Shown: positions 52,867 to 63,867 of the stretch, in pieces | How positions within the stretch are numbered: position 1 is the stretch's first letter | How the letters are laid out: the number at the start of each line of letters is the position of its first letter | Assembly (NCBI RefSeq): GCF_020829665.1 | Contig: NZ_JAIVFT010000001.1 | Span: 623,435-687,434, forward strand | Length of the DNA stretch: 64,000 bases | Origin: Nostoc sp. CHAB 5824 | GTDB lineage: Bacteria; Cyanobacteriota; Cyanobacteriia; Cyanobacteriales; Nostocaceae | Reading direction: 5' to 3' | Notes under the pieces: model-generated | What the model saw: the letters and a program-made list of their open reading frames with translations, nothing else | What the model was told of the DNA's origin: nothing | The model's database searches: none | Made by a program: the position numbers and the translations under genes

Positions 52867-55800
52867 TTACCAAGGATTACCAACCATTGTGAATCCAGCC
52901 CAATAATAAGGATGGGTAAGCAATTGATCCTGTTCATCAACACTGTTAGTAGGTAAAGGCAGGCTCCCGGCTACTCCCAAACCTTGTATTTGTCCATTTT
53001 TTACGTAAATCTGCCCTTTCGCCATACCTACCTGAGCAAGTCTTAGAGCTTCTGCCTTAATAGAAGCTGTCCTCAAATTCTCATAAAATTTCGTCATTAA
53101 CGCTGCTGTACCAGCATCGTTGACCGACCAAAGACTGGCAACAGTAGTTTTCACACCTGCCAGCACCGCTAAACCTGCAAATCCCAGTTCGGACTCTTCA
53201 TCCCCTAAGGCTGTTCTACAAGCACTCAGCACCAGCATTTCAACTTGGGGTTCATTCAAGCGCAACTGTCGTAATTGGTTCAAGCGTAACTTCTCCTCCC
53301 ACAGTTGAATATAGGAATTACTCAAAGTGCCAGCAGCAAAATCGGCATGAGTTGCCATGTGAATAATCCCAAAAGGTTGTTGGCGGCGGATAGTTTTGAG
53401 ATTTTCTAAGGTGGCTTGCTTGTCTAACAATAATTTGCCCTGCCAGAGTTTAGACACCAATGTTGATAACTCAAGGGGGACTGCTGGTAAAGGCTCTTGT
53501 CCCTGAGTACTCTGAGAAACCCCCAGTGCTAGGATTTGAGATTTTTTGATATCTTTATAAAGGGTATTAGTCAAGCTGAGACTTGGCATCAAGCCAATAC
53601 TGTATTTTTCTACCAAAAACCCCTTACCATCGTGAAGTGCTGCCATTGGGGTTGAACGTAACCCGATGTCTGGCAAAAAGACCAGATTATTGATTCCTCT
53701 TGCCTGTAAATCTGCCTCTAGTGGTGCAATAATCCAGCGATAAAGTTGTTGAGATGAACGCAAATAACCAGTGCGACGACGGTTTTGTGGACTAACGATT
53801 TGGTCACGAAATTCCTGAGCTACTTGGAGAACTTTGGCTCTAGTTGTTTCTGGGATGCGCTTGCGGATAGGATCACCTTTTCCAGTTACTACTACTAATT
53901 CCAGTTGGTCGTTACCCTGCTCTGCTATGGTATTCAACTGTTTAGTGAATTTTTTAGCTTTGCCTAAATTTCCGTCTGGTAGAATCTCCACAGGGACAAA
54001 ACTGGTGTAGATAAATCCAGGTTTCACACCAGTAGCTTCTTCAATTTTGCGAGCAATTTCTTTAGCATCATCTAGTGTTTGAATTCTAGGAGTAGGGATG
54101 CCTAAATGGTTGGCAAAATCATCTGTAAAATCGCCTTCGGGAGTGGGATAGGTATTAAGAACTGGGTTATCAATATTAGGATTATTGGGGACAGAGTTAT
54201 TCGGTTTAACTGGTGGACTGCACTGGAATGAGCAAGGGGAAAGAGTCGGGGTAGGAGTTGGGGTAGGAGTTGGGGTAGGAGTTGGGGTAGGAGTTGGGGT
54301 AGGAGTTGGGGTAGGAATTGGGGTAGGAGTTGGGGTAGGAATCGGGGTAGGAGTCGGGGTAGGAATTTGACTGATGTTGATTCCTACCTGTACAGGTGCA
54401 GAAGAGGAAACACCGTCATTTGCACTAATTACAAAGGCATTTAGTGAGCCGTTAGTATCTGCCGGAGGTGTGTACACCAAAGTATCGTTGCTAGATAAGG
54501 TAGTAACACCAGGAATGACGGCAAGGCCATTCACAGTCAGATTTCCTGTATTCAGTACATCAACCTGGATGGAGGTGATGTCATTATTAGCATCGCTAAC
54601 CAGTGCAGCTAAACTAGAGAATGTCAAGGTCACTGGTTGATTGGTCTGGGTATTGGATAGCGAGGAGTTTGCCGTTAATATAGGTGGGGTGTTGACGGAA
54701 GTAATAGTGATGCCGATTGGGGTGTCGCTAGCATCTCCGCCATTAGGTAAAACTGGAAAGTTCCCAGAAGGGATGACTGAACTCCCTCCCGCATTAATTG
54801 TTCCGGCTGTGCCATTGACACTCGTTGCATCACCTACGATAAATGGCACATTATCTGGGCCGCCATCATGTCGAATTGTGACAGTACCTCCTACAGGAGG
54901 TGCAAAGCTATTAATAATCACAAAAGGTTCAACGATCGCAGCAATAGCAACTTCTCCCCCATCATTAGGATTGTCAATAAAAATGCCTCCGGTGGCGATC
55001 GTCTCACCTGTAGAAGTTATGCCTGTTCCTTGAACCAAACCGTTTGTTAGTACTTGCACATTGCCACCTTTGACAATGTTTGCATCACTAATATTTGTTG
55101 CGCCCCTAGTATCAATGCTGCTAAAGCCAATTGTGCTGCCAAAAGTATTGGTAGTTTGTAAAGTAATGTTGCCACCTATAGCGCTTGCATCACCATCCAC
55201 GTTGGTGGCGCTTGCTGAGGCATCAATGGCGTCATTAACAGTAATATTATCTTTGGCAGTTAAGGTGACCCCGCCAGCCGTGCCGATAAAATCGCCACCT
55301 CCTTCCTTGAATACAGACGAATTAATAGCTTCCGTAGTGATACTGCCGCCTGTGGTTGTTGCTACTACATTGCCGCCCGTACCTGAGCCATCAGCATCAT
55401 TTGAAAAAGAATTAATTGTACCTGTCAAGATATTACCTGCGGCACTTAAAGTTACTGTTCCAGCTGTTCCAACCGTAGTAATATCTCCAAACCCTTGAAT
55501 ATTGCTGGTGTCGAGGTTGTTTAGAGTAATTCCACCGCTAGTGCTTTGGACTGTAATATTACCACTAGATGAATTGTAGCCCTGACCTATAGCAATAATG
55601 TTGCCCGTAGTAATGTTGCCACTGGCAGACAAGGTGACATTAGCACCACTGCCACTAATAAACTGACCTTCCTCGTCGATAAAGAAACTGCTAGTATTAA
55701 TGATTCCCAAAGACAGGCTGGCTCCTGAAATCGTGATATCCCTGCCATTAGTACTGATGGTGTCGCCTATAGCCATCGTAAAAGCACCGACACCATTACC

Positions 55801-58074
55801 ATCTGCGTCTGCGGTAAAAGCGATCGCTCCACCAGCATCATTAACAAAATTCAACGATACGCCATTAGCGATGGTAATATCATTAGTCGCTGCCAAAGTC
55901 ACAGCAGCATTCTGATTTTCTAAAGCGTCTTTGGAAATTGTGAAAATAGCTGGAGAATCGTTTTGAAAGATTTCAGGCAGAAACACATCTTCAGGTGCGT
56001 CAGTACCATTTACGATATTGATATCAGTTGGGTCTAGCAACAAGTTACCAACAATACCATTCTTAGCGCTCAGATCAGTATTGCCACGGTAAATCAGGTT
56101 TTCTTTACCCGACACTTCTACAAAACCACCATTGCCGGAGTTCAGACCACCACGAGCGGTAATATTGCCAAAAAATCCCGTTGTCTTGTTACCCCAAACA
56201 ATAACCCGGCCACCATTCCCATTCAAATTACTATCGGCATTAATGACGGAGTTTGAGTCAACATAAGTCTGATCTGCATTAGGTAAAGTCCCTTTACCTT
56301 GATAATCTCCACCAATTAGCACAGTGCCGCCGCCATTGGTTCCAGAGGCGTTAATATTACCATTAATCACCCCAACTCGTTTACCTAAAGCAGTTACCGT
56401 ACCGACTGTTTGACTCGATACATTAACAATGCCCGAAACAATCGTTGTACCTGGAGTTGTGGGAATCGTCACCTTAGAGCTTGTCAATTTTACAGTCCCA
56501 TCAGGATTGGCAGTTAACCCAGTGTTACCAACTGTGAGTAATTCCGGTAAAGATGCAATAGGAATTGTCCAGTTATTGGGTTGGTTACTACTAGAGGCAA
56601 GGGGCTGAATTTCTAGACTCAACAGATTTCCTGGCTGACTGAGACGCACCCAATTTCCCCCTGGTACGGATGTGACAGAAATCTGCCCCCCTGGTGCCGA
56701 AATTTGCCCGGTGTTGACTACAGTACCGCCCAATAAGTTCAAATTCTGCCCAGTACCTACTGCCAAATTTCCAGCATTTGCGATCGCCCCTGGCTCTTTT
56801 GTACTAAAGGCAAATCCGTTGGGGTTTCCAACTAAAGCAGTGTAGTCATTAACACCGATAGCGTTGAACCAACTGCTGCCAAAACCAATGCCGTTGGCTG
56901 TTGTCGCCGTGAAAGCACTGGGGACGTTTAAGCTGGCATTTGCTCCGAAAATAAATCCGGCTGGATTCATCAAGAAGAGATTAGGATTGCCACCTGTTAC
57001 CTGAATTAAGCCATTGATGATGGAAGGATTACCACCTGTAATTCGACCAAGAATATTTTGCAGCGCCGGACTGGCTTGAAAGTTGGCGATTTGTTCTGGT
57101 GAAATCCCAAACTGTTGAAAGCTGTGGAAGAGGTTAACACCATCCCTAGAAGTTGTGCCGCCGCTGATATCAAGTTGATTACCGTTGGGAGTAACAATTG
57201 TGTTTGTACCATCAGTAGCAGGGACAATTTGTTGCGCTTGAGCTAATTTTGCACTCATGGTTGTCACCAAAGGCACAATAGCTAGCACTGAAGCGGCGAT
57301 GCTGGGCAGTAAAGGTTTTTTACGACGCAACAAAAAGCGACCTGCAGGCAATTCTACATCAATTTGTAACTTATCTGCTAATCCGCGTCGCCAAAGTGCT
57401 TGAGCGATCGCTCGCTTAGACCAGAGGATTTGTTCTGTTCTTCTGGTAGTAGAGATACTTTGAGAATGAATCCGGTAGAGGTAAAGTGGCTCTGGAACGC
57501 GGCGCACTTGAGCTACCTCTGAAAGTCGCAGACATAGGTCATAATCTTGGGCACAGCGGAACGACTTGTTAACACCTCCCACCCGGTCGTAAACCGACCG
57601 CCGAATCAGGCGAAAGTGAAACGTCATGAAGTTTACTAAAAGACCTTCCTGGGAGTAGGGAATGCTACAGCGATGACCGTAGCCGATAACTTTGCTGTCT
57701 CGATCAATATTTAAGTAATCGGTGTAAACAAATCCTGTTTCTGAATGGCAGTTAAGTACTTTAGCCGTTTGGGCAATGGCGGTGGGGGCTAGGATATCAT
57801 CACTGTCTACCAAACCGATGTAAGTGCCACTGGTTAGCTTGATTGCTGCTGTAAGTCCCGCCGTATATCCTTGATGGTGTGCTTCTACCACCCGCACTCG
57901 CCCATCTTGTTGAGCATATTCGTGAGCGATCGCCACTGAGCCATCTGTGGAGCCATCATCCCAAATCAACAGTTCAAAGTCTTGCCATGTCTGCGCTAAA
58001 ACACTAGCGATCGCTTCTTGAAGGTAAGACTCCCGGTTGTAATTGACGATGACTATGGAAATCAGTGGTGACAT
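52867..58074 (-). CDS. Fusion of GT2 glycosyltransferase, two-partner-secretion (TpsA) domain and CHAT protease
   Basis: The 1735-residue protein joins three parts. Residues 1-250 are a family 2 glycosyltransferase ('[12 protein letters not shown]', WDDGSTDG, DxD in D90-S-D92-D, '[11 protein letters not shown]'). Residues 251-280 ('[20 protein letters not shown]' to AQAQ) are a typical signal peptide placed internally. Residues 281-520 are a TPS secretion domain with NPNL (363) and NPAGFIFG. Beta-helix-like repeats (to about 1130), a cadherin-like domain, a Pro-Thr linker (about 1236-1276) and a C-terminal CHAT caspase-like domain with H1576 ('HMATHADF') and C1619 ('LSACRTALG') follow. The divergent gene encodes the TpsB pore. 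Whether the GT2 part is made on the same chain as the secreted part is uncertain. Confidence 0.9.
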   Translation of the reverse strand: MSPLISIVIVNYNRESYLQEAIASVLAQTWQDFELLIWDDGSTDGSVAIAHEYAQQDGRVRVVEAHHQGYTAGLTAAIKLTSGTYIGLVDSDDILAPTAIAQTAKVLNCHSETGFVYTDYLNIDRDSKVIGYGHRCSIPYSQEGLLVNFMTFHFRLIRRSVYDRVGGVNKSFRCAQDYDLCLRLSEVAQVRRVPEPLYLYRIHSQSISTTRRTEQILWSKRAIAQALWRRGLADKLQIDVELPAGRFLLRRKKPLLPSIAASVLAIVPLVTTMSAKLAQAQQIVPATDGTNTIVTPNGNQLDISGGTTSRDGVNLFHSFQQFGISPEQIANFQASPALQNILGRITGGNPSIINGLIQVTGGNPNLFLMNPAGFIFGANASLNVPSAFTATTANGIGFGSSWFNAIGVNDYTALVGNPNGFAFSTKEPGAIANAGNLAVGTGQNLNLLGGTVVNTGQISAPGGQISVTSVPGGNWVRLSQPGNLLSLEIQPLASSSNQPNNWTIPIASLPELLTVGNTGLTANPDGTVKLTSSKVTIPTTPGTTIVSGIVNVSSQTVGTVTALGKRVGVINGNINASGTNGGGTVLIGGDYQGKGTLPNADQTYVDSNSVINADSNLNGNGGRVIVWGNKTTGFFGNITARGGLNSGNGGFVEVSGKENLIYRGNTDLSAKNGIVGNLLLDPTDINIVNGTDAPEDVFLPEIFQNDSPAIFTISKDALENQNAAVTLAATNDITIANGVSLNFVNDAGGAIAFTADADGNGVGAFTMAIGDTISTNGRDITISGASLSLGIINTSSFFIDEEGQFISGSGANVTLSASGNITTGNIIAIGQGYNSSSGNITVQSTSGGITLNNLDTSNIQGFGDITTVGTAGTVTLSAAGNILTGTINSFSNDADGSGTGGNVVATTTGGSITTEAINSSVFKEGGGDFIGTAGGVTLTAKDNITVNDAIDASASATNVDGDASAIGGNITLQTTNTFGSTIGFSSIDTRGATNISDANIVKGGNVQVLTNGLVQGTGITSTGETIATGGIFIDNPNDGGEVAIAAIVEPFVIINSFAPPVGGTVTIRHDGGPDNVPFIVGDATSVNGTAGTINAGGSSVIPSGNFPVLPNGGDASDTPIGITITSVNTPPILTANSSLSNTQTNQPVTLTFSSLAALVSDANNDITSIQVDVLNTGNLTVNGLAVIPGVTTLSSNDTLVYTPPADTNGSLNAFVISANDGVSSSAPVQVGINISQIPTPTPTPIPTPTPTPIPTPTPTPTPTPTPTPTPTPTPTPTLSPCSFQCSPPVKPNNSVPNNPNIDNPVLNTYPTPEGDFTDDFANHLGIPTPRIQTLDDAKEIARKIEEATGVKPGFIYTSFVPVEILPDGNLGKAKKFTKQLNTIAEQGNDQLELVVVTGKGDPIRKRIPETTRAKVLQVAQEFRDQIVSPQNRRRTGYLRSSQQLYRWIIAPLEADLQARGINNLVFLPDIGLRSTPMAALHDGKGFLVEKYSIGLMPSLSLTNTLYKDIKKSQILALGVSQSTQGQEPLPAVPLELSTLVSKLWQGKLLLDKQATLENLKTIRRQQPFGIIHMATHADFAAGTLSNSYIQLWEEKLRLNQLRQLRLNEPQVEMLVLSACRTALGDEESELGFAGLAVLAGVKTTVASLWSVNDAGTAALMTKFYENLRTASIKAEALRLAQVGMAKGQIYVKNGQIQGLGVAGSLPLPTNSVDEQDQLLTHPYYWAGFTMVGNPW
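54248..54367 (-). repeat. 12-bp tandem repeat coding the Pro-Thr linker
   Basis: About ten copies of GGGGTAGGAGTT (plus strand) encode [12 protein letters not shown] residues on the minus strand. Open + strand frames across it (GVGVGV) are by-products. Slippage in this array can change linker length without breaking the frame. Confidence 0.9.
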
Positions 58075-58281
58075 CTAAGTATTCCCAAGTTTTTTACCTT
58101 TTAACACAATATAATGCTAGGGGCTATCACTTAGAATAAATCGCTGTTAATTATAGTTTTAGTTACAAATATTCTGAAATCTGAATGTTAAAAATATGAT
58201 ATTGAAATATTCATGCACCCATAGTATACTCAAAAACCAAAATCAGCCCAGTTGTTAGATAAAGCACCCCACTGAGGAGAA

Positions 58282-60114
58282 ATGAGAAAAGAAACAGAAA
58301 CTGGTGTTAAGCCGAAAGCAACGACTCAGCAAAGAATTGTCTATTTCTCTCATCAGTTAGACACTTGGCATCTGGCAATAACTAAATGGAATAAGCACAG
58401 TTTCAGTTTTCAGTGCGGCTTGCTAATTCTGCCTGCGGTCTGGATTGTCACTGCAAATGGACTTAGAGCTAGAGCCAATATTTTTACACCTGACTTGGCT
58501 CTAAATATTAGTCACCGACAGTTACAAATAGTACAGAAAACAGAAACTTTTCCGACAACTGACCCTAATCAATCCGAACCGAACCCCCAATTATCTCCAC
58601 CACAACGCATTCGGGTTCGCAAAATCCAGGTCTTAGGTAGCACAGTCTTTAGTGAAAATGACTTTAATCCAGTTGTCAAACCGTTTGAAGAACGGGATTT
58701 AACTTTAGAAGAAATCAGACAAGCCGCAGATGCTATTACCCAGCTTTACCTAAATAAAGGCTATATAAATTCCAGAGCGATTCCAGATACTCAGCAAGCT
58801 AGTACTGCCGATGGTGTTGTGGTGATTCGGGTGTTTGAAGGGCGCTTGTCAGAGATTGACATCGAAGGGACGCGGCGATTAAATCCATCTTATGTTCGTA
58901 GTCGCATCCAGCTAGGTGCAGGTATCCCTCTGAATACTGGTAAGCTTGAAGAACAATTAAAACTGTTGCGACTCGATCCGCTATTCACAAATGTGGAAGC
59001 GCGGCTGCGTCCAACGGGTAAGGTTGGTCAAAGTATTCTGATTGTCAGAGTTGAAGAGGCAAATCTTTTAACTGGGAGCTTGGGTGTAGATAATTATTCG
59101 CCTCCGAGTATTGGGGGCGAAAGATTGGGTGTTGAACTGCGCGATCGCAATTTAACTGGTATGGGAGACGAGTTAGCAGGCTCCTATTACCACACGCTCT
59201 CTGGTGGTTCTGATGTCTTTGATTTTAGCTATCAAGTTCCCGTTAACGCCATGAACGGCAAGGTGCAGATTAGAGCGGCATTTTATCGCAATGAAATCAC
59301 TGAGCCACCCTTTGATGCGTTTGGTATTCGGGCAAACCAGGATCTTTATGAAATCAATTATCGGCAACCGTTGATGCGATCGCCTAGAGTTGAATTTGCC
59401 TTATCTTTGGGATTTACCTATCAAGACGGTCAAACCTTCCTCTTCAATAATCTTGCAACCCCCTTTGGCATTGGGCCTGATGCTAATGGCGTTAGCCGTA
59501 CCAGTGTAATTAAATTTGGTCAAGACTATGTTAAGCGCGAACCTCAAGGAGCCTGGTTTTTGCGATCGCAATTTAATTTTGGCATTGATATATTAGATGC
59601 AACTATCAATAATGACCCCATACCTGATGGTCGCTTTTTCAGTTGGTTGGGTCAAATACAGCGGGTGCAGCAACTTAATAACGATCATCTATTGCTGATC
59701 CAAGCAGACTTGCAACTAACACCAGATAGCCTCTTACCTTCCCAGCAATTTGTTATTGGCGGTGGACAGTCGGTAAGGGGATATCGCCAAAATATCCGCT
59801 CTGGAGATAATGGATTTCGTGTAGCGATCGAAGATCGGATCACAGTCCAGCGCAATGAATCTGGATTGTCCACGATTCAACTCGCGCCATTTGTGGACAT
59901 GGGAGCCGTCTGGAATCAGTCTAATAATCCCAATCTGCTACCCGATCAAACTTTTCTAGTGGGTGCAGGCTTAGGATTATTATGGAATCAGGCAATGGGA
60001 ATAGATAATCTCTTTTTGCGGCTCGATTATGGATTTCCATTTATCGATCTGAGCGATCGCGGTAATAACGCCCAGGATGATGGTTTTTACTTTAGCCTTC
60101 GCTATCAACCTTAG
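58282..60114 (+). CDS. ShlB/FhaC/HecB-type outer-membrane transporter (TpsB)
   Basis: The 610-residue protein is the pore of a two-partner secretion system. GAGGAG lies just before the ATG. A long basic N-terminus is followed by a signal segment (about 44-62, 'CGLLILPAVWIVTANGLRA'), POTRA domains ('VRKIQVLGSTVF' near 113, 'EIDIEGTRRLNPSYVRSRIQ' near 192) and a 16-strand barrel ending 'YFSLRYQP'. The conserved 'VRGYRQNIRSGDNG' (near 500) is the lid-lock tip motif. It is transcribed away from the TpsA fusion gene across a 207-bp shared promoter region. Confidence 0.95.
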   Translation: MRKETETGVKPKATTQQRIVYFSHQLDTWHLAITKWNKHSFSFQCGLLILPAVWIVTANGLRARANIFTPDLALNISHRQLQIVQKTETFPTTDPNQSEPNPQLSPPQRIRVRKIQVLGSTVFSENDFNPVVKPFEERDLTLEEIRQAADAITQLYLNKGYINSRAIPDTQQASTADGVVVIRVFEGRLSEIDIEGTRRLNPSYVRSRIQLGAGIPLNTGKLEEQLKLLRLDPLFTNVEARLRPTGKVGQSILIVRVEEANLLTGSLGVDNYSPPSIGGERLGVELRDRNLTGMGDELAGSYYHTLSGGSDVFDFSYQVPVNAMNGKVQIRAAFYRNEITEPPFDAFGIRANQDLYEINYRQPLMRSPRVEFALSLGFTYQDGQTFLFNNLATPFGIGPDANGVSRTSVIKFGQDYVKREPQGAWFLRSQFNFGIDILDATINNDPIPDGRFFSWLGQIQRVQQLNNDHLLLIQADLQLTPDSLLPSQQFVIGGGQSVRGYRQNIRSGDNGFRVAIEDRITVQRNESGLSTIQLAPFVDMGAVWNQSNNPNLLPDQTFLVGAGLGLLWNQAMGIDNLFLRLDYGFPFIDLSDRGNNAQDDGFYFSLRYQP

Positions 60115-60176
60115 TAAAGTGGTGCGTTACGCCAAAAACTTACCGAAGGCAAAGCAAAGCCAAAGACGCTTCTAGA

Positions 60177-60833
60177 CTAATAAATCACTATCTGAGGTTG
60201 CTCAATTGTGCCATCAGGCATAATAGTATCGCGAAACTTAGCATAAATCAGCTTGGTATCCCAAAGGTTTGCCCTACTCAAGTTTGCCTTGGTTAAATTT
60301 GCCCATGTTAGGTCTGCACCAGTTAAATTAGCCTCAGTCAAATTAGCTTCTAGTAATTTTGCTCCACATAGCTTTGCTCCTGCGAGATTTGCAAAACTTA
60401 AGTTAGCTTCAATCAGCGATGCTTCAATTAAATTGGCTTTACTTAGGTCTGCTTCTCTCAAATCCACATCACACAAAGAAGCACCGCAAAGATTACTACC
60501 TATGAATTTCACCCGCCATAAAAAAGTTCCGCACAAATTTGCTCGTGTTAAATCAGCATTAATCAAATTAGCTTCACACAAAGATACTTCATACAAATTA
60601 GCATTACGTAAGCTAGCTTGCATCAAATTTGCGCCACTTAAATTAGCACGAGTGAGGACACAGCCAGACATATCTGCATCACGCAAATCCGCTCCTATAA
60701 AGTTAACACCACTTAAATCAATTCCTTTCAGGTCGATTCCACTCAAATCACATCCACTGAAATCTCGACGCTGAAAATATTTATTTGTGATTTGACTTAA
60801 TACAAATTCTTGCTTATCAGCATAATTTTTCAT
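60177..60833 (-). CDS. Pentapeptide-repeat protein
   Basis: Start at ATG 60833 (MKNYADKQEFVLSQ), with AGAGG 8 bases upstream; the longer frame uses GTG. The 218-residue protein consists almost entirely of A(D/N)LXX repeats from about 24 to 195 ('ANLSGANLMQASLRNANL'), predicting a right-handed quadrilateral beta-helix. Such folds mimic DNA or form scaffolds in cyanobacteria; the particular role is unknown. No signal peptide. Confidence 0.9.
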   Translation of the reverse strand: MKNYADKQEFVLSQITNKYFQRRDFSGCDLSGIDLKGIDLSGVNFIGADLRDADMSGCVLTRANLSGANLMQASLRNANLYEVSLCEANLINADLTRANLCGTFLWRVKFIGSNLCGASLCDVDLREADLSKANLIEASLIEANLSFANLAGAKLCGAKLLEANLTEANLTGADLTWANLTKANLSRANLWDTKLIYAKFRDTIMPDGTIEQPQIVIY

Positions 60834-61094
60834 GGTATTCACCTCTGGGTGTAATTTATCTCAAAGGTCGAGTGTGGTAGTCACCGTATATTGAGAGTAC
60901 ACCCCAAATAGAGATAAGCTCAGTAAATAATCAAAAATAAATTCCCAAAAAATCGCCAATCACCTGAAAATACGCTTTTTAAGTTATTTTTAAAACAAAA
61001 AATGCTGACATAAGTCAGGAAATATTCACACAACAGGAGTTATGTAATTTTCGATTTTGATGAAGCCGTGCCGTGGCTCCCCTATGCCCAATGG

Positions 61095-61874
61095 CTAAAA
61101 CTCACGTTGTGAGAAGATAAAAATAGCGATCGCTAACAACATGGCACTATAAAGTAAGCCATAGCCAGCATTTGTAATCAGTGTAGTTATCTCAGGTAGT
61201 GCTTGCAGACCATAAACGGCATCATTTTTTAAATCTAATCGAGATAAATCTGGCAAGATGAGAAACAAACCTTGAGTTAGCCGTTCCATACCAGGGTTGC
61301 GGCTCAGACGACCAAGTTGTACTAAATCTTGAGTAATATTTCCGATTAAATATACCGCAAAGGTTAAAACTGTCGCTAGTAGTGAAGCAGTAAAAACACC
61401 GAAGGTAATAGCCATAGCGGTGATTAATGACAACTGTAATAATAAGAAAATTGCAGCAATTAGAATACTTGCCGTTGGATGAGGAATGTTACCAAATTGC
61501 AGAAATACCAGATAAATCGCTGTCATTGTGGCAACAAGTACAGCTAATACTGCGGATAAACCCAAGTATTTGCCAATGATAATTTCACTGCGGCTAACAG
61601 GTTTAGCAATTAACATCAAAATAGTACGTTTTTCAATTTCTTTATTAACCAGTCCCGTACCAATAAATATCGTCACAATTAACCCGATGGCATTCATTGC
61701 CGCCATCCCAAAGTCTAAAAACATTTTGTCTTCAGCCGTTGCTGCAAATTCGGGAAGGACGCGGAAAGCGATGGCGAGTATTAACGCATAAAAACCAATA
61801 ATATATAGGATGCGATCGCGTACCACTTCCTGAAACACATTCTTTGCCAATCCAAAAATTCTGTTAATAGTCAT
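61095..61874 (-). CDS. fraE: FraE-like ABC-2 permease of the filament-integrity operon
   Basis: The 259-residue protein has six membrane helices and an ABC-2 permease pattern ('GLVNKEIEKRTILMLIAKPVSRSEII' in pieces, about 75-100). It follows FraD and FraC on the same strand, the order known from Anabaena fraC-fraD-fraE. In Anabaena, FraE loss disturbs heterocyst maturation and filament integrity. The ATPase partner is not nearby. Its ATG lies just after heptamer-like repeats ('AATGACTAATGAATAATAAC'). Confidence 0.88.
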   Translation of the reverse strand: MTINRIFGLAKNVFQEVVRDRILYIIGFYALILAIAFRVLPEFAATAEDKMFLDFGMAAMNAIGLIVTIFIGTGLVNKEIEKRTILMLIAKPVSRSEIIIGKYLGLSAVLAVLVATMTAIYLVFLQFGNIPHPTASILIAAIFLLLQLSLITAMAITFGVFTASLLATVLTFAVYLIGNITQDLVQLGRLSRNPGMERLTQGLFLILPDLSRLDLKNDAVYGLQALPEITTLITNAGYGLLYSAMLLAIAIFIFSQREF

Positions 61875-61905
61875 TTGTTATTATTCATTAGTCATTGATC
61901 GTTAG

Positions 61906-62952
61906 TCATTGGTTCTTCTCCCCCGGCTGCGGAGGTGGCGATCCGGCAAAAAGTTTACTGGCGCGATCGCATTCAATTTCTGCAACTGTAATTTTATTGT
62001 CTGAATTGCTAGTTGCTGCAACTGGTTCAATGCGACAAGATTTTTTCAAGTAATAGCCTCGTGGGTTAGAACTCGGGCCTGTCCAAATACTTAATAAATC
62101 TAATATATATCCAGACTTAGTATTAGCTACACGCGGTTCAACGTGCCATAGTTCTTTTTCTTCATATTTGCCCAGGTTCTTTTGAATTACTTCCCTACCC
62201 AAAGTTCCTACCCGCTGTTTCACTCCTACCTGCTGTCTCGCATCTTGCGGGAGCAGCCATTTCTCTACTTCTGACCAAGGTCTTTCAGCTATTTGTTCTA
62301 CTACTATTGGTTGAAGTTTTTCTAGAATTACAACACCGTTTCGTGGAATTTTTACTCGTTCTTCTGTTCTGACAACAATGGTACTACTTTTAAAAGTATC
62401 TGCCTGTAAACTAGGATATTGTTGGAACCAATTATCTACCACAAAGTAAAACTGAATCCAGCAACTTAGCAGCATACTACTTGCAACTAAAACTATGATT
62501 CTTTGGCGGTCTTCTGGTTTAGGAATTCGAGCTTTTGCATCAGTATCATTTCCTTCAATAAATTCTGGTATAGCCGTAATTAGCGCTGAAATTGTCGGCC
62601 AAAAAACGATTGTTCTTGATGTGATGACATCCTCTTGATTTCCAAATGCAAAAACACTCACTAAGAATCCAGTGATCACTGCTCCGACTGGCATAAAAGT
62701 ACCAGGAACCCTCAAAGGATCTTCAGTTGTATACCAAGCTGTGCCGGCAATTAAAAATAACCAACCAAAAAAAGCAATTATATCTTTAATATAACCTATA
62801 GCAAAATATGAAACTATCCAAGAAAAAACACTCAAATAAATAAATGTTTGCCAAGAATAAGCTTTGGGTGGAACTAATACCCTTCTAATTCCTGCATAAA
62901 GCCCTTCAACAAATTTAAAAACACCAAATACATCTTTAAGTAGCGTATTCAT
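61906..62952 (-). CDS. fraD: FraD, septal-junction filament-integrity protein
   Basis: The 348-residue protein has five membrane helices in the first 180 residues and a periplasmic C-terminal domain ending Pro-rich ('LFAGSPPPQPGEK'). In Anabaena, FraD (about 340 residues) is part of the septal-junction plug that links neighbouring cells and is needed for long filaments. GGAGG precedes the ATG. It lies 60 bp after fraC and 31 bp before fraE, on one transcript. Confidence 0.9.
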   Translation of the reverse strand: MNTLLKDVFGVFKFVEGLYAGIRRVLVPPKAYSWQTFIYLSVFSWIVSYFAIGYIKDIIAFFGWLFLIAGTAWYTTEDPLRVPGTFMPVGAVITGFLVSVFAFGNQEDVITSRTIVFWPTISALITAIPEFIEGNDTDAKARIPKPEDRQRIIVLVASSMLLSCWIQFYFVVDNWFQQYPSLQADTFKSSTIVVRTEERVKIPRNGVVILEKLQPIVVEQIAERPWSEVEKWLLPQDARQQVGVKQRVGTLGREVIQKNLGKYEEKELWHVEPRVANTKSGYILDLLSIWTGPSSNPRGYYLKKSCRIEPVAATSNSDNKITVAEIECDRASKLFAGSPPPQPGEKNQ

Positions 62953-63012
62953 ATTCCTCCTTCCACCTGATTAATTAATCACTCGTATTCCTTTAAATGA
63001 AGTAAATTATTG

Positions 63013-63552
63013 CTACTTTGAGCGAAATAATAAAATAAGTGTTATAGCAGTATAACTGAGAGAATTCGCTATTAATATAGTAATAATTAAATTATTACTT
63101 TGTAATTTAAGATTGCTAAGATTACGCCATCGCCGCCGTTGAGAAGTCTGAAGCTCCTCTTGTTTTTGAGCAACTGGTTCACTCAATGATAGTAGTAATC
63201 CCCTTAAAATGAAAAATTTCATCAAAAAAGTAGCGAAAAAAATTATACAAGCAGTTAAGATGATTACAGTTTGTGTATTCGGCGATTTAAAATTATTAAA
63301 AAACATATAGTTGATTAATTCTGATTTCATCTGTATTGGTAACATTGGTTCTGATACAAAAAATATGAACCAACCAATTACACTAGAAAAAAGATTGATA
63401 GAGATAGCATAAAAAATGCTAGTTTTTTTGTCAAATTTTAGTCGATTGTGCAAAACATATGCTTCGATGGGGATGGCAATCAGTACAAATAAAAAGTCAA
63501 ACAGAATTCCACCAATAGGAAAAATACTGGGAAGCATCCAATTTTCAGGCAT
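63013..63552 (-). CDS. fraC: FraC, filament-integrity membrane protein
   Basis: The 179-residue protein equals Anabaena FraC in length and has four to five membrane helices (about 12-35, 45-67, 95-117, 153-175) with a Gln/Arg-rich cytoplasmic loop ('[18 protein letters not shown]', about 125-142). FraC is needed for septal localisation of junction components and for filament cohesion. First gene of the fraC-D-E operon. ATG start. Confidence 0.9.
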   Translation of the reverse strand: MPENWMLPSIFPIGGILFDFLFVLIAIPIEAYVLHNRLKFDKKTSIFYAISINLFSSVIGWFIFFVSEPMLPIQMKSELINYMFFNNFKSPNTQTVIILTACIIFFATFLMKFFILRGLLLSLSEPVAQKQEELQTSQRRRWRNLSNLKLQSNNLIITILIANSLSYTAITLILLFRSK

Positions 63553-63674
63553 AAATGGTCAAGGCTAAGGGTTAACTGTAGAGAGTATAACTGGGATAGT
63601 GATGGTGATGGGGGAAATTATAAAAAGGTGTCGGGAAAACCCAATATTCTAAAGATGGGATGATAGACGCCCTG

Positions 63675-63760
63675 ACGTTGTTGACTGTTGACTGTTGACT
63701 GTTGACCGTTAACTGTTAACGTGAAATCCCATCCCCTTTTAGGAGTGGGATGAGCTTGAT
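63675..63760. repeat. TTGACTG heptamers followed by a hairpin
   Basis: Tandem TTGACTG/TTGACCG units (about 63678-63719) run into a stem ATCCCATCCCC ... GGAGTGGGAT (63726-63752). No T-run follows. The 63553-63867 gap lies between fraC and cobO, which are divergent. I saw no cobalamin-riboswitch box in it. Confidence 0.6.
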
Positions 63761-63867
63761 GATATTATTTATACATCATACGAAAGCGTCAGAGGAGCAG
63801 TTTCTCTCCCTAAGAGCACAAGACCTTAGGTAAGATTAAAGACTGCCACGTTATAGCTTTTTGACAG

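Noticed and set aside
54185..55915. Several + strand ORFs opposite the TpsA fusion gene
   Set aside because: Shadows of the reverse-strand repeats; Gly-Val and Pro/Val runs mirror the coding strand.
63600..63867. Cobalamin riboswitch upstream of cobO
   Set aside because: I looked for the B12-box and found none; the visible hairpin is a simple repeat.
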